A DNA stretch of 64,000 bases. It comes from Paenibacillus etheri. Its GTDB lineage: Bacteria > Bacillota > Bacilli > Paenibacillales > Paenibacillaceae. The notes beneath the pieces are model-generated. The model was not told where the DNA came from and made no database searches. It saw only the letters and a list, made by a program, of their open reading frames with translations. Position 1 is the first letter of the stretch, and every line of letters starts with the position of its first letter. The position numbers and the translations under genes were made by a program. The DNA is taken from positions 203,637-267,636 of the forward strand of contig NZ_LCZJ02000037.1 of NCBI RefSeq assembly GCF_001012825.1. Reading direction: 5' to 3'. Positions 46,036-55,468 of this stretch are shown one piece after another.

Positions 46036-47390
46036 TGTTCCCCGCCCTTCTTCTTACCAAGATTATCAAGAAAAAACAATCTGAAATAGGGTTGTCCGAA
46101 ACTCCGTTGATTGCATAGATACATAGCGAAGCCCACTACACAGACCACTACCCCTACCAATCCTAAAAAAGCTGCGGCAAAAAGGAAAATGTATTTCAGT
46201 ACGCGTATCGACAAGCTCATCATATTCAGCGGAATCAGAAAATTGGATATTGCAACGGCCGAAACCAATATAATCATGATATTCCCTACAAGCCCGGCCG
46301 CCGTAGCTGCTTGACCCAAGATTAGACCTCCAACCGTCGTGGCCGTAGGACCAATCGCCTTGGGAAGCCGTAAACTCGCCTCGGTCAGAAATTCCATCAT
46401 CATAAGCATTAAGAGTACTTCCACAAAAGATGGATAAGGCACGGTCGCACGACTACCTGAAATGAGCAGTGCAACCTGCACACGAATAATCTCTGGGTTA
46501 TACGCGGTAAGTGTTACATAGATTGCAGGCAACCACAACGTCATGCACACACCGATAATCCGCAGTAGCTTTAAGAAACGGCCCACGATAGGAAGTTGGA
46601 TTTTATCATCCATGGATGTGAAGAAATCATTAAATATGGAAGGCAAAACTATCGCATAACCCGTAGTATCCAGCATTATCGCTACTTTTCCCTCAGACAA
46701 ATTGAAAACCACTCTATCTGGTCTTTCGGTCACAATGGACTTGGGTAATATTCTCAGACTGTCACTGCTTAGAAATTTCTCAAGTTCTCCCATAGCCTGC
46801 AAAATATCAACCTTTAGTGTATTCATCTTCTCCCTTAATTCTGCTAAAACATTAGGATCAACACGACTAATGTCGTATAGAATCGCCACCTTTGTTTTTG
46901 AGACATCGCCGATGACCATGGTTTCCATTTTTAGATTAGTGGATTGATAGCGCCGACGAATCATGTTCAGGTTAATCGCTATATCCTCCGTCAGTGCATC
47001 TGACGGCCCCTGAGAAATGCTTTCTGCAGATGTTTCATTAACACCACTAATCTCCCTATTCATAGCATCAAAGAAACAGAACGTATCATTTAAACCCAGA
47101 AGAATATAACCGCTGAGCAAAAGCTCGATCGCTTTTTCCCTCGTAGTCTCCTCTTCGGTGCCTGGATACGTCAGAATGTAGTTATGGTACGCGTTAATAT
47201 TCTCCATTTCATAGAACGGAGTAATCACATTACGACTGAGAATCTGTCCGTCTGCAACGCTTTTGATATAAAGCAGGTCAATCTGCCCAAAAGGTGCAAC
47301 AAGCGTCCTATCGATTAAATCGGCGAAACCGTTCAACTGATCCTTGATCCATTCCAGAGAAACATTGTGCTTATCCTGTTGAACTGACAT
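46032..47390 (-). CDS. Spore germination protein, GerA family
   Basis: The A subunit of the receptor has an N-terminal soluble region of about 240 residues, then a membrane domain with VPYPSFVEVLLMLMMMEFLT and EASLRLPKAIGPTATTVGGL, the hallmark GerA segment, and four to six helices. GerA proteins form the ion-conducting pentamer of the receptor. At 452 residues it is shorter than most (about 480-530), mainly in the soluble N-terminal part and the C-tail. AGGAGGGATGATCC precedes ATG 47390. A sigma-G-like promoter lies just upstream. Confidence 0.94.
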   Translation of the reverse strand: MSVQQDKHNVSLEWIKDQLNGFADLIDRTLVAPFGQIDLLYIKSVADGQILSRNVITPFYEMENINAYHNYILTYPGTEEETTREKAIELLLSGYILLGLNDTFCFFDAMNREISGVNETSAESISQGPSDALTEDIAINLNMIRRRYQSTNLKMETMVIGDVSKTKVAILYDISRVDPNVLAELREKMNTLKVDILQAMGELEKFLSSDSLRILPKSIVTERPDRVVFNLSEGKVAIMLDTTGYAIVLPSIFNDFFTSMDDKIQLPIVGRFLKLLRIIGVCMTLWLPAIYVTLTAYNPEIIRVQVALLISGSRATVPYPSFVEVLLMLMMMEFLTEASLRLPKAIGPTATTVGGLILGQAATAAGLVGNIMIILVSAVAISNFLIPLNMMSLSIRVLKYIFLFAAAFLGLVGVVVCVVGFAMYLCNQRSFGQPYFRLFFLDNLGKKKGGEH

Positions 47391-47433
47391 GGATCATCCC
47401 TCCTATTTATCCTGTGCTTCCCGGATGCCACCT

Positions 47434-47463
47434 TATTTTGGCACTATTTCTCTGAATTCATGC
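47434..47463 (-). promoter_or_regulatory. Candidate sigma-G promoter of the ger operon
   Basis: On the minus strand GCATG (fits the GMATR -35), 18 bases, then CAAAATA (CATNNTA -10 with one mismatch), about 44 bases before the gerA start. Forespore expression is expected for ger operons. Confidence 0.55.
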
Positions 47464-47547
47464 ACTGAACATATGAATACGGAGTTTCTTTTAACGGAAC
47501 TGTGGTAATAAATGAAATGAGGATTGTACAGATGGAGGGATAATAAA

Positions 47548-49095
47548 ATGGATCCACAACGTAAAATAACGCAAGGTCTCCCGCAATTTCCAGAATCACT
47601 ATGGAGAGACACTACAGATTTACCGACTTTCCCAAAGCTTACTGAAGATATTTCTACAGATGTCGCAGTGGTGGGCGGTGGTATTACAGGAATTACAACA
47701 GCCTATCTCTTAAGTAAAGCCGGATACAAAGTCACGATCTTGGAGGCAGGAGAAATTCTTAGTGGCACTACGGGTTTTACCAGTGCAAAAATCTCAGCAC
47801 AGCACGGGTTAATCTATCATCATTTGATCAAGCATTTTGGTGAAGAGAATGCCCGCCTCTATTATCAATCGAACAATGGGGCTTTGGATTGGATCTTAGA
47901 CACGGCTGAAGAACTCGAAGTGTCTTGTGGCATGAAACGAGAGGCGGCCTATCTATACGCAGATGCTGAAGATCATAAAACGCTTAAACAACTGGAACAA
48001 GAGTTTAAAGCCTATGAACAATTGGGCCTGGCCGGTGAATGGCTCGATAACGTTTCTATCCCTCTGATGGCGAGTGGTGCCATTAAATTACCAGGACAAG
48101 CCCGCTTTCACCCACTGCAATATCTGAAGGTCTTGTTGAAGGTTATAGTGGAAAACGGTGGCGTAATCTATGAGCATACGATGATGGCAGACAAGGTGGA
48201 GAAGAACGATAAGCTTACGCTTTTTACGGAAAAGAACGACTATCGGATCACCTGCAGTTACGCCGTTTCAGCTTCTCATTTCCCCTTCTACGATGGAGGT
48301 GCGTTATATTTCTCGCGACTGCATGCTGAACGTTCCTACTGTCTGGCGATCCAGCCCGAAACGGATTTTGAAGGCGGAATGTATTTAAGTGTCAGCGAAC
48401 CAACCCGTTCTCTGCGTGCTGTGGAGTGGGAAGGCCGGAATCTAGTTATCGTCGGGGGCGAGAATCATAAGACAGGCCAAGGCATCTGCACGATAGGTCA
48501 TTATGAGAATCTGGAGCTGTTCGCAGGTCACTTGCTTGGCATCAAATCAATCCCTTACCGCTGGTCAGCACAAGATTTAATTACGCTGGATAGGGTACCT
48601 TACATTGGCAAGATTTCGGACAATGAAGAGATTTATATTGCAACTGGATACAGAAAATGGGGCATGACAAGCGGTACCTTGGCCGCTCAAATCATCTCGG
48701 ACCAGATTCAGCGTAAAGATAATCCTTATACAGAACTGTACGATCCATCCCGCTTCAAAGCTGGCGCCAGCATAAAAAGCTTCATCGTTCAAAACGCCAA
48801 TGTGGCCAAAGAGCTAGTAGCGGGCAAAGTTGAAATCGTCCACAAAAAGACTGGTGATTTGAAGGCAGACGAAGGGGCTGTTGTCTTCCATGACGGCAAA
48901 CGAGTCGGCGCCTACAAAGATCCAGAAGGTAAGCTTCATCTTGTAGACAGAACCTGTACTCACATGGGCTGTGAATGCGAATGGAACGATGGCGAACGTT
49001 CTTGGGATTGCCCTTGCCACGGCTCCCGATACTCCTTCGATGGAGAAGTATTAGAGGGACCCGCATCGGTGCCGCTAACGAAGCTGTACGAATAA
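47548..49095 (+). CDS. FAD-dependent oxidoreductase with C-terminal Rieske [2Fe-2S] domain
   Basis: The 515-residue protein has a DAAO-type FAD domain (DVAVVGGGITGITTAYLL and ILEAGEILSGTTGFTSAKIS at the N-terminus). The last ~90 residues form a Rieske domain with ligands CTHMGCECEWN and CPCHGSRYSFDG (Cys-His, then Cys-His). Such fusions are widespread in Bacilli; their substrate is unknown. ATG 47548 has GGAGGGATAATAAA upstream. It is divergent from the ger operon and single. Confidence 0.92.
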   Translation: MDPQRKITQGLPQFPESLWRDTTDLPTFPKLTEDISTDVAVVGGGITGITTAYLLSKAGYKVTILEAGEILSGTTGFTSAKISAQHGLIYHHLIKHFGEENARLYYQSNNGALDWILDTAEELEVSCGMKREAAYLYADAEDHKTLKQLEQEFKAYEQLGLAGEWLDNVSIPLMASGAIKLPGQARFHPLQYLKVLLKVIVENGGVIYEHTMMADKVEKNDKLTLFTEKNDYRITCSYAVSASHFPFYDGGALYFSRLHAERSYCLAIQPETDFEGGMYLSVSEPTRSLRAVEWEGRNLVIVGGENHKTGQGICTIGHYENLELFAGHLLGIKSIPYRWSAQDLITLDRVPYIGKISDNEEIYIATGYRKWGMTSGTLAAQIISDQIQRKDNPYTELYDPSRFKAGASIKSFIVQNANVAKELVAGKVEIVHKKTGDLKADEGAVVFHDGKRVGAYKDPEGKLHLVDRTCTHMGCECEWNDGERSWDCPCHGSRYSFDGEVLEGPASVPLTKLYE

Positions 49096-49204
49096 ATCCG
49101 TTTCGTTTGTGAAATAAATGATGGATTCATGGAAAATCGGTACATTCACGAAAAATCACATCCCTTTACATGGAAGTTTTCAAATCATTTTCCTTTGGGC
49201 GATT

Positions 49205-49233
49205 GTAAATGCCCTATAGCATTCAGGTATAAT
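49205..49233 (+). promoter_or_regulatory. Likely promoter of the SDR gene
   Basis: A perfect TATAAT at 49228-49233 lies 17 bases after a weak -35 (GTAAAT, 49205-49210). A small stem TGAAGC-GTTA-GCTTCA follows in the leader at about 49244-49259. Confidence 0.45.
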
Positions 49234-49288
49234 AGGACATGAATGAAGCGTTAGCTTCAAAAATGTTTAAGGGAGCGTGACGTTAGAG

Positions 49289-50008
49289 ATGGATTTGAGA
49301 GGAAAGAGTGTTGTGATTACTGGTGCAGGCAAAGGGATCGGTAAAGCTTTGGCCATGTCACTAGCTAAGGAAGGTGCTAATTTGGGCCTGATCTCCAGAA
49401 CTTCAGGTGATCTCGAAGCGTTGAAATCAGCCTTAACGGAGGTTTACGACGTTAAAGTCAGCATCGCGGTTGCGGATATTGCTGTACGTGAAGAAGCTGA
49501 GCGTGCGGTTGCTTACCTACAAAATGAGTTAGGAACATTTGACGCATTAATTAACAATGCCGGAATTGCAAAATTCGGCACTTTAGTAGAAATGGACCCT
49601 GCCGATTGGGAAAGTCATATCCAAGTCAATCTTTACGGCACCTATTATGTAACTCGCGCTGCACTGCCAGCTATGATTGAGAAAAATGGTGGAAATATCA
49701 TCAATATCTCTTCTACTGCAGGAGAACGCGGCTTCGCGACAGGCTCAGCTTACTGCGCATCCAAGTTCGCACTGATGGGCATGACCGAAGCCCTCGCTCA
49801 AGAGGTGCGTAAGCACAACATCCGCGTCGTAGCCTTGACTCCAAGCACTGTAAACACTGGACTTGCTTCCAACGCTGGACTTAAGATCGGTGATGAAGAC
49901 CGCATGATGCAACCTGAGGATGTAGCTGAATTGGCGTTAACAGCCTTGAAGCTACCGGATCGTGTCTTCCTAAAAACAGCAGGACTCTGGACCACTAATC
50001 CGCAATAA
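49289..50008 (+). CDS. Short-chain dehydrogenase/reductase (FabG-like)
   Basis: The 239-residue classical SDR has the NAD(P) motif TGAGKGIGKA, NNAG, catalytic Ser in NISSTAGERG and the YxxxK pair in SAYCASKFALMG. The closest type is 3-oxoacyl-ACP reductase, but a lone SDR gene cannot be assigned a substrate. ATG 49289 (MDLRGKS) is preferred; an in-frame GTG at 49277 sits too close to the GGGAG ribosome site. Confidence 0.92.
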   Translation: MDLRGKSVVITGAGKGIGKALAMSLAKEGANLGLISRTSGDLEALKSALTEVYDVKVSIAVADIAVREEAERAVAYLQNELGTFDALINNAGIAKFGTLVEMDPADWESHIQVNLYGTYYVTRAALPAMIEKNGGNIINISSTAGERGFATGSAYCASKFALMGMTEALAQEVRKHNIRVVALTPSTVNTGLASNAGLKIGDEDRMMQPEDVAELALTALKLPDRVFLKTAGLWTTNPQ

Positions 50009-50039
50009 AAGGAAGCTGGTGGTTATACGTCAAGCTCGG

Positions 50040-50592
50040 ATTGCACTTTGTGCAATAGAAATGCGACTAGACATGGAGGAAGCAGCCTGGATTGATCGTT
50101 GCATTTTGTGCAACAGAATATCTCTGGGAGCGGCAAAAGCATGGTTTGATTGCACTTTATGCAATCAAACTGGAGGAAAACCCTACTTTAGGCGATTTAG
50201 CCTCGATTCAATTGTACAAAGTGCAACAGAATAGCTTGTATGGACTAGTTTCTGGCTATTCTGTTGCATATTTTGCAATCAAACCCCACTTTCAGTACAA
50301 GAGTAGGCTACTGGAGTTTAGGTACTTATTTAATCGTTGGTACTAATAATTATGTTGATTGCTTGTTGTTAAGCTAGATACTTATAGTTTCTATAGGTGC
50401 TTACAGTTACGCCAGGTTCTTGTAGTTACTTGGCGTTCGAATAGACAATAGTTGCATTTTGTACATCTATTCAGCGCAACTAAAAACAGGCAATTCTCGA
50501 CCTTTCGCAAAATTCATCTAATTTAGTTGCAGAAGATACACTTATCGCTTCGTTCCTAACGAACCAGAATTTTTAAGTGTATAAAGTGCAAT
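50040..50592. repeat. Array of degenerate TTGCA..TGCAA palindromes filling the SDR-IsdG intergenic region
   Basis: The 643-bp gap 50009-50651 has no gene but carries repeated short inverted repeats. Units are at 50040-50056 (ATTGCAC-TTT-GTGCAAT), 50098-50114 (GTTGCA-TTTTG-TGCAAC), 50148-50166 (GATTGCA-CTTTA-TGCAATC), 50212-50226 (TTGTAC-AAA-GTGCAA) and 50263-50279 (TTGCA-TATTT-TGCAA). Decayed halves lie near 50451-50482, 50522-50531 and 50584-50592. The first five are spaced about 50-62 bp, and several are flanked by CAGAATA or CAATCAAA. The regularity is in the palindrome, not in the sequence between. Confidence 0.8.
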
Positions 50593-50651
50593 TATATTCA
50601 ACCTAATGTTTATGTATGGATATCACACTACTGAACGGAGGTTTATCTGAC

Positions 50652-50969
50652 ATGCTGGTTGTTACAAACACGATTAAGGTTAAAGAAGGTCATGGTGAGG
50701 CCATTGCTCAACGGTTCGGAGGGAATAACGGTGTACAGGATATGCCAGGATTCGTCCGCATGGAGGTTTGGCAAGGAAGTGCTAAAGAAGGTGTTGAAGA
50801 ATTAAAGATCTGTACCATGTGGGAGAATGAGGAGGCATTTAAAGGCTGGACCTCCAGTGAATCCTTCCGTCAATCACACCGTGGTGCTGGTGGCAATGAA
50901 GCCATTCTTGGTGCTTCGATCGACAAATATAAGCTTATGATCAGCCGAACTCCCGGTACCAGCAATTAA
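50652..50969 (+). CDS. IsdG/HmoA-like haem-degrading monooxygenase (ABM domain)
   Basis: This 105-residue ferredoxin-like fold protein has the catalytic triad of the IsdG family in the right places: Asn6 (MLVVTNTIKV), Trp66 (EEAFKGWTSS) and His76 (FRQSHRG). Such enzymes open haem to release iron and also occur as HmoA/HmoB in Bacillus. ATG 50652 (MLVVTN) has ACGGAGG ten bases upstream; the frame from 50616 is longer but lacks an RBS. No Fur box or haem transporter is visible nearby. Confidence 0.9.
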   Translation: MLVVTNTIKVKEGHGEAIAQRFGGNNGVQDMPGFVRMEVWQGSAKEGVEELKICTMWENEEAFKGWTSSESFRQSHRGAGGNEAILGASIDKYKLMISRTPGTSN

Positions 50970-51077
50970 GTATAGAGATTGGCCGGCTAGTCCCGTTAGC
51001 TATTTGCATAACTAACGTCTATGAGATATAGGCCGAATCTTACACTGAACAAAAAGAACGGCTAGCACGATAATAAC

Positions 51078-51126
51078 AACAGGGATGTTCTGAGCCAATG
51101 TGGCTTGGAACATCCCTGTTTGTTTT
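51078..51126 (+). terminator. Terminator after the IsdG-like gene, also facing the MMPL gene
   Basis: AACAGGGATGTTC and GAACATCCCTGTT form a perfect 13-bp stem with an inner AGCCA/TGGCT hairpin, then TGTTTT. It lies between convergent genes. Confidence 0.9.
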
Positions 51127-51139
51127 GACAGTGTATCGC

Positions 51140-53368
51140 TTATTGCTCACTACTACTAGGCAGAGCTTGCTCCACCTCTTGATGTTTCCCCGGCCAGAAT
51201 GCCCACCGACCAAAAAGCGTCGTAATAGCGGGCACAAGGAACGGACGAACTACAAAAGTATCAAGTAGAACACCTAGCGCGGTGATAATACCAAATTGCA
51301 CAAGCACCTGAATCGGCAAGCTAGCTAATACAGCAAAAGTACCTGCCAATATGAGGCCCGCAGAGGTAATTACTGAGCTGGTCTCATTTACGCCTTCTGC
51401 GATCGCCTGCTTAAGCGGCATGGTCTTACGATTTTTCCAAATATTAGAGATCATGAAGATGTTGTAATCTTCTCCAAGTGCCACCAGGAATACAAAGGAA
51501 TAGAGCGGAATAGCTCCCTGAATGGCATCTGCCCCCATTACATAGTGAATGATAATCCAGCCTAAGCCAAGAGCAGAGAAGAAGGAGAGAATGACTGTTC
51601 CTACCAGATAGATGGTTGCCACTATAGAACGCAGATATATCAACAACAGCAAAGTGATCAATACGATGACAACAGGGATAATCAGATCGGTGTCACGATC
51701 TCCAATCTTTTTGGTGTCATACTGAGTCGCTGTCTGACCGCTTACCCACACTTGATCTGCAGGATTCTCAACCCCTACATCAATCAGCGCTTGCTCTGCC
51801 GTTGCTAGAAGGGCTGGAATATGTCCCATCGCTTCAAGTGAATAAGGATTGTTCTTAAATTCGATATCATAACCCAGAATATCCTTATTCACAGCGCCCT
51901 GTTGCGGATCGGAAACCGTGTCCACATACGTGAGTCCTCCGAGAATGACTTTAAGATCCTCTCCACTCGCTTGCCCCTTAGTATCAATAATCAGCTTAGC
52001 AGGAGCTAGTTCTCCCGGAGAAAACTGTGTACCGATGAGGTCGAACCCTTCGCGGGACTCCATATTTTTAGGGAAAGAGGATAGGATATCATACGTAAAC
52101 TTGATTCCACTGGAGAATGAAGCCAGAATCCCCAATCCGATGACGGTCACGCCTACGATAGCCCAAGGACGTGTTACTACTAAGCCGCCAATTCCTTTTT
52201 TACGGGAAACTTTGGGTTCAGGAATAGGTTTGCCTTTAGCCTTAGCCCGCTCTACCTCCATTTGTGGCGTGCGCGGAATGAATGGGAAGAATGAGGTCCG
52301 TCCGAAGATCGCCAGCAGTGCTGGTACGAGGGTTAGACTGGCAATTCCCATGATGAAGATAGAAACACTAAATGGAACGGCAAAACGATGATAAGCTCCA
52401 TACTTAGCCAGCAATAACGCAAACAGTGCAAGCACGACGGTGAAGCCACTCATAGCAATTGCGCCTGAAGATTCGGTAATGGAGCGAAGAAGTGCACGAC
52501 TCTTGCTCTCCTCTACCTTCAACAACTGCCGGAATCGTGAGATCAGGAACAGACAATAGTCCGTACCAGCTCCGAATAATAAAACAGTCATAATCGAGAT
52601 CGCCTGTGAATCCACTGTGATCCAGCCTTCTTGTGCCATTTTTCCAAGAATTGGGCTAGTTACACCATAAGCGAACCCAACAGCAATAAGTGGAATAAAC
52701 GCCAATATAGGCGAACGATAGATCACCAATAAGAACACCAGCACAAGCATAACCGTAGCAATTAACAAGGAAACGTCTGCGTTCTTGAACAGCCCTGTAG
52801 CATCTATGGAGATGCCCACTGGACCCGTAACCCGTAAACTCAGGTCTTTTCCATCTACCTTAGCAGCAGAGGGGTCTGCACCCGTCTCCGTGTTTATAAT
52901 CTCCTTCATTTCTGTCACAGCTTCGCCGAGCTGATCACTATCTGCCGTTTTATCAAAAAGTACCGGAGTTACCAGCGTACTAAGATCCTGAGATAACGAG
53001 GCTTGTAGTGCCTGTGGCGGCAGTTGTCCCAATGGGGGAACAAAATTCTGATGGGGCAAGGGTTGCTGCTCCAACCTCTTGTACACAGCAGTGATATGTA
53101 CTAAATCATCTTGTGAAAGCCCACCTTCTCTATGCCATACGAGCAGCGCAGGCACTCCACTTCCACTAGGGAATTCTTGCTCTGCAATAGCTGCTGCCTG
53201 TACCGATTGTGAATCATCAGGGAGGTTAGGCGCATTATTAGCAACCTGAGAATTCACTGCAGGCCATAACAGGGTAAGTGCACCTACAAGCACTATCCAT
53301 ATGAGAAGAGTAATCCACTTCGTCTTTTTTCCTGCCACCCATTTTCCGTAGCCTGACATTCCCTTCAT
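51140..53368 (-). CDS. MMPL/RND-superfamily transporter (YdfJ-like)
   Basis: This 742-residue membrane protein has the two-fold MMPL repeat: TM1, extracytoplasmic loop, then a TM bundle with LFGAGTDYCLFLISRFRQLL (first half) and VALGEDYNIFMISNIW (second half), the GxxxDY motifs that carry the proton-relay Asp and Tyr. TM7 (WAIVGVTVIGLGILASF) starts the second repeat. B. subtilis YdfJ and mycobacterial MmpL proteins are relatives; lipids or antimicrobial compounds are the usual cargo. There is no regulator next to it. Start ATG 53368 with AGGAGAGGATGAAGGG upstream. Confidence 0.93.
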   Translation of the reverse strand: MKGMSGYGKWVAGKKTKWITLLIWIVLVGALTLLWPAVNSQVANNAPNLPDDSQSVQAAAIAEQEFPSGSGVPALLVWHREGGLSQDDLVHITAVYKRLEQQPLPHQNFVPPLGQLPPQALQASLSQDLSTLVTPVLFDKTADSDQLGEAVTEMKEIINTETGADPSAAKVDGKDLSLRVTGPVGISIDATGLFKNADVSLLIATVMLVLVFLLVIYRSPILAFIPLIAVGFAYGVTSPILGKMAQEGWITVDSQAISIMTVLLFGAGTDYCLFLISRFRQLLKVEESKSRALLRSITESSGAIAMSGFTVVLALFALLLAKYGAYHRFAVPFSVSIFIMGIASLTLVPALLAIFGRTSFFPFIPRTPQMEVERAKAKGKPIPEPKVSRKKGIGGLVVTRPWAIVGVTVIGLGILASFSSGIKFTYDILSSFPKNMESREGFDLIGTQFSPGELAPAKLIIDTKGQASGEDLKVILGGLTYVDTVSDPQQGAVNKDILGYDIEFKNNPYSLEAMGHIPALLATAEQALIDVGVENPADQVWVSGQTATQYDTKKIGDRDTDLIIPVVIVLITLLLLIYLRSIVATIYLVGTVILSFFSALGLGWIIIHYVMGADAIQGAIPLYSFVFLVALGEDYNIFMISNIWKNRKTMPLKQAIAEGVNETSSVITSAGLILAGTFAVLASLPIQVLVQFGIITALGVLLDTFVVRPFLVPAITTLFGRWAFWPGKHQEVEQALPSSSEQ

Positions 53369-53492
53369 CCTCTCCTTTACCTTGCAGCCTTAAAAATGAG
53401 CCGCGGGTCATTTTTTATTCTATCATATATATGCTTTAATTTTTAATCAAACTTTTTTTATTTTCCAGAAAAATCAAAACACTTCATCCCAT

Positions 53493-53546
53493 ATAAAATA
53501 CCCCTCTCTTCACATAAAAAATCAGCAGCATGTGAAAAGAGGGGGT
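53493..53546 (-). terminator. Terminator of the MarR-ABC-ABC operon
   Basis: On the minus strand ACCCCCTCTTTTCACAT pairs with ATGTGAAGAGAGGGGT around a 14-base loop, followed by ATTTTATAT. The stem is strong, the T tract moderate. Confidence 0.8.
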
Positions 53547-53578
53547 TATGGTTTGCTATACTTTTTCTTTCACTTCAT

Positions 53579-55468
53579 TTAGCCTGCGTCCAAATCTCCT
53601 TCGGAGAACTGACTGTTATAAAGATCCGCATAGAAGCCGCCTTGTACCAGCAGTTCCTCGTGGTTGCCCTTCTCGATTACACTACCTTGATTCATAACAA
53701 GGATAAGGTCGGCATCTCGAATCGTCGAAAGACGGTGAGCAATTACGAAGCTGGTTCTATTCTGCATCAATGCCTTCATTGCTTTTTGAATCAACAATTC
53801 TGTCCGTGTATCGACACTGCTTGTTGCTTCATCAAGAATGAGGATCGATGGATCGGCCAGAATCGCACGAGCAATCGTAATCAGCTGCTTCTGTCCTTGT
53901 GAAATATTAGAAGCTTCTTCATTTAACACCGTATTATAGCCAAGCGGAAGGGTGCGGATAAAGTGATCGGCATGAGCAGCCTTAGCAGCACGTACCACAT
54001 CAGCTTCTGAGGCACCCTCACGTCCGTAAGCAATGTTATCACGGATCGTACCATTGAACAGCCAGGTATCCTGAAGCACCATACCAAATTTGCTGCGCAG
54101 GTCACTCCGTCTCATGTTGGTAATATTAACGCCATCAATGATAATTTCCCCATCATTAAGCTCGTAGAAGCGCATCAACAGGTTAATCAGAGTGGTTTTA
54201 CCAGCTCCAGTAGGACCGACAATCGCTATAGTCTGACCTGGACTAACCTCAATGTTCATGTCCTCAATCAGAATCGCATCTTCTTTATATCCGAATTTCA
54301 CATGACGGAACTCAACGGAACCTTCCTGAGTACCTTCATCAAGCTTCGCAAGCGTAGTATTAACTTCCTTAACTTCCTCTTCTTCATCCAGAAGTTCAAA
54401 TACCCGTTCTGCGGAAGCAATAGTGGATTGAATAATATTAGCAATATTAGCTGTTTGTGCAATCGGCTGGGTGAACTGACGAGAATACTGAATAAAGGCT
54501 TGAATATCCCCGACATCAATCATTTTCTTAGTAACAAAGATCCCGCCGACTACACAGATCATTACATAACCCAAGTTACCAATAAACATCATGAGTGGCA
54601 TAATCATACCGGACATGAATTGTGCACGCCAGCCAGAATCATAAAGCTTATCGTTAATATCATCGAAATCCTTAAGGGATTGCGGTTCACGACCGAATGC
54701 TTTAATAATCCGGTGACCTGTATACATTTCTTCTACATGACCATTCAACTGACCGAGCGATTTCTGCTGTCCGACAAAATAAGTCTGAGAACGCTTGGAA
54801 ATAGCCATAATTACAACGAAGCTAAGTGGCAACGTAATAATTGTAATCAAAGTCAGCCACGGGCTGATGGTAAGCATCATTACAATGACACCGATAATAG
54901 TGACGATAGAAGTAATCAATTGAGTTAAGCTCTGTTGCAGTGTAGTACTGATGTTATCCACATCATTCGTAGCACGGCTTAGAATTTCCCCATGTGTACG
55001 GGAATCAAAATATTTCAAAGGCAATCGTTCCAGCTTGCTGTTAATTTGCTCACGCATGTCGTAAACGACCTTTTGAGCTACACCAGCCATTACATACTGC
55101 TGAATATAGCTAAACAGAGCACTAAGTAAATACAGACCCGCAAGTATGATCAGGATATCATTAATGTATCCAAAATCAATGGAGGCTCCCTCTACACCCA
55201 TTAATTTACCGTAAGCACCTTCGAACAGTTTAGTTGTTGCTTTACCCATAACCTTAGGACTGAAAATACTGAATACAGTACTGGCAATAGCCATAACAAG
55301 AACGATAATTAATTGAACCATACGAGGTCTTAAATACTTAATCAGACGACGAAGTGTACCTTTAAAGTCTTTGGCCTTCTCTGCAGGCAACCGCATGCCA
55401 GGACCGCCACCAGGTCCTGGACCTTTATGGGCACGCGGAGCAGCAGATTTGTTGTTTTGTTCGCTCAT
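53579..55468 (-). CDS. ABC exporter half-transporter (second of a pair)
   Basis: This 629-residue protein starts with a Pro/Gly-rich cytoplasmic stretch, then six transmembrane helices, then an ATPase domain with Walker A GPTGAGKTTL, Q-loop VLQDTWLF, signature ISQGQKQL, Walker B ILILDEATSS and switch His VIAHRLSTI. The catalytic Glu after Walker B (DEA) is present. It overlaps its partner gene by four bases. Together they look like a heterodimeric multidrug exporter of the LmrCD/YfiBC kind. Confidence 0.94.
   Translation of the reverse strand: MSEQNNKSAAPRAHKGPGPGGGPGMRLPAEKAKDFKGTLRRLIKYLRPRMVQLIIVLVMAIASTVFSIFSPKVMGKATTKLFEGAYGKLMGVEGASIDFGYINDILIILAGLYLLSALFSYIQQYVMAGVAQKVVYDMREQINSKLERLPLKYFDSRTHGEILSRATNDVDNISTTLQQSLTQLITSIVTIIGVIVMMLTISPWLTLITIITLPLSFVVIMAISKRSQTYFVGQQKSLGQLNGHVEEMYTGHRIIKAFGREPQSLKDFDDINDKLYDSGWRAQFMSGMIMPLMMFIGNLGYVMICVVGGIFVTKKMIDVGDIQAFIQYSRQFTQPIAQTANIANIIQSTIASAERVFELLDEEEEVKEVNTTLAKLDEGTQEGSVEFRHVKFGYKEDAILIEDMNIEVSPGQTIAIVGPTGAGKTTLINLLMRFYELNDGEIIIDGVNITNMRRSDLRSKFGMVLQDTWLFNGTIRDNIAYGREGASEADVVRAAKAAHADHFIRTLPLGYNTVLNEEASNISQGQKQLITIARAILADPSILILDEATSSVDTRTELLIQKAMKALMQNRTSFVIAHRLSTIRDADLILVMNQGSVIEKGNHEELLVQGGFYADLYNSQFSEGDLDAG

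Noticed and set aside
50019..50234. Cys-containing 71-codon plus-strand frame within the palindrome array
   Set aside because: Its CALCAIE/CILCN/CTLCN-like pattern is simply the TTGCACTTTGTGCAA palindrome read in one frame; no RBS and no reason to think it is translated.
50040..50592. CRISPR array
   Set aside because: Palindromic cores vary in sequence, spacing is irregular, there is no constant direct repeat and no cas genes are present.
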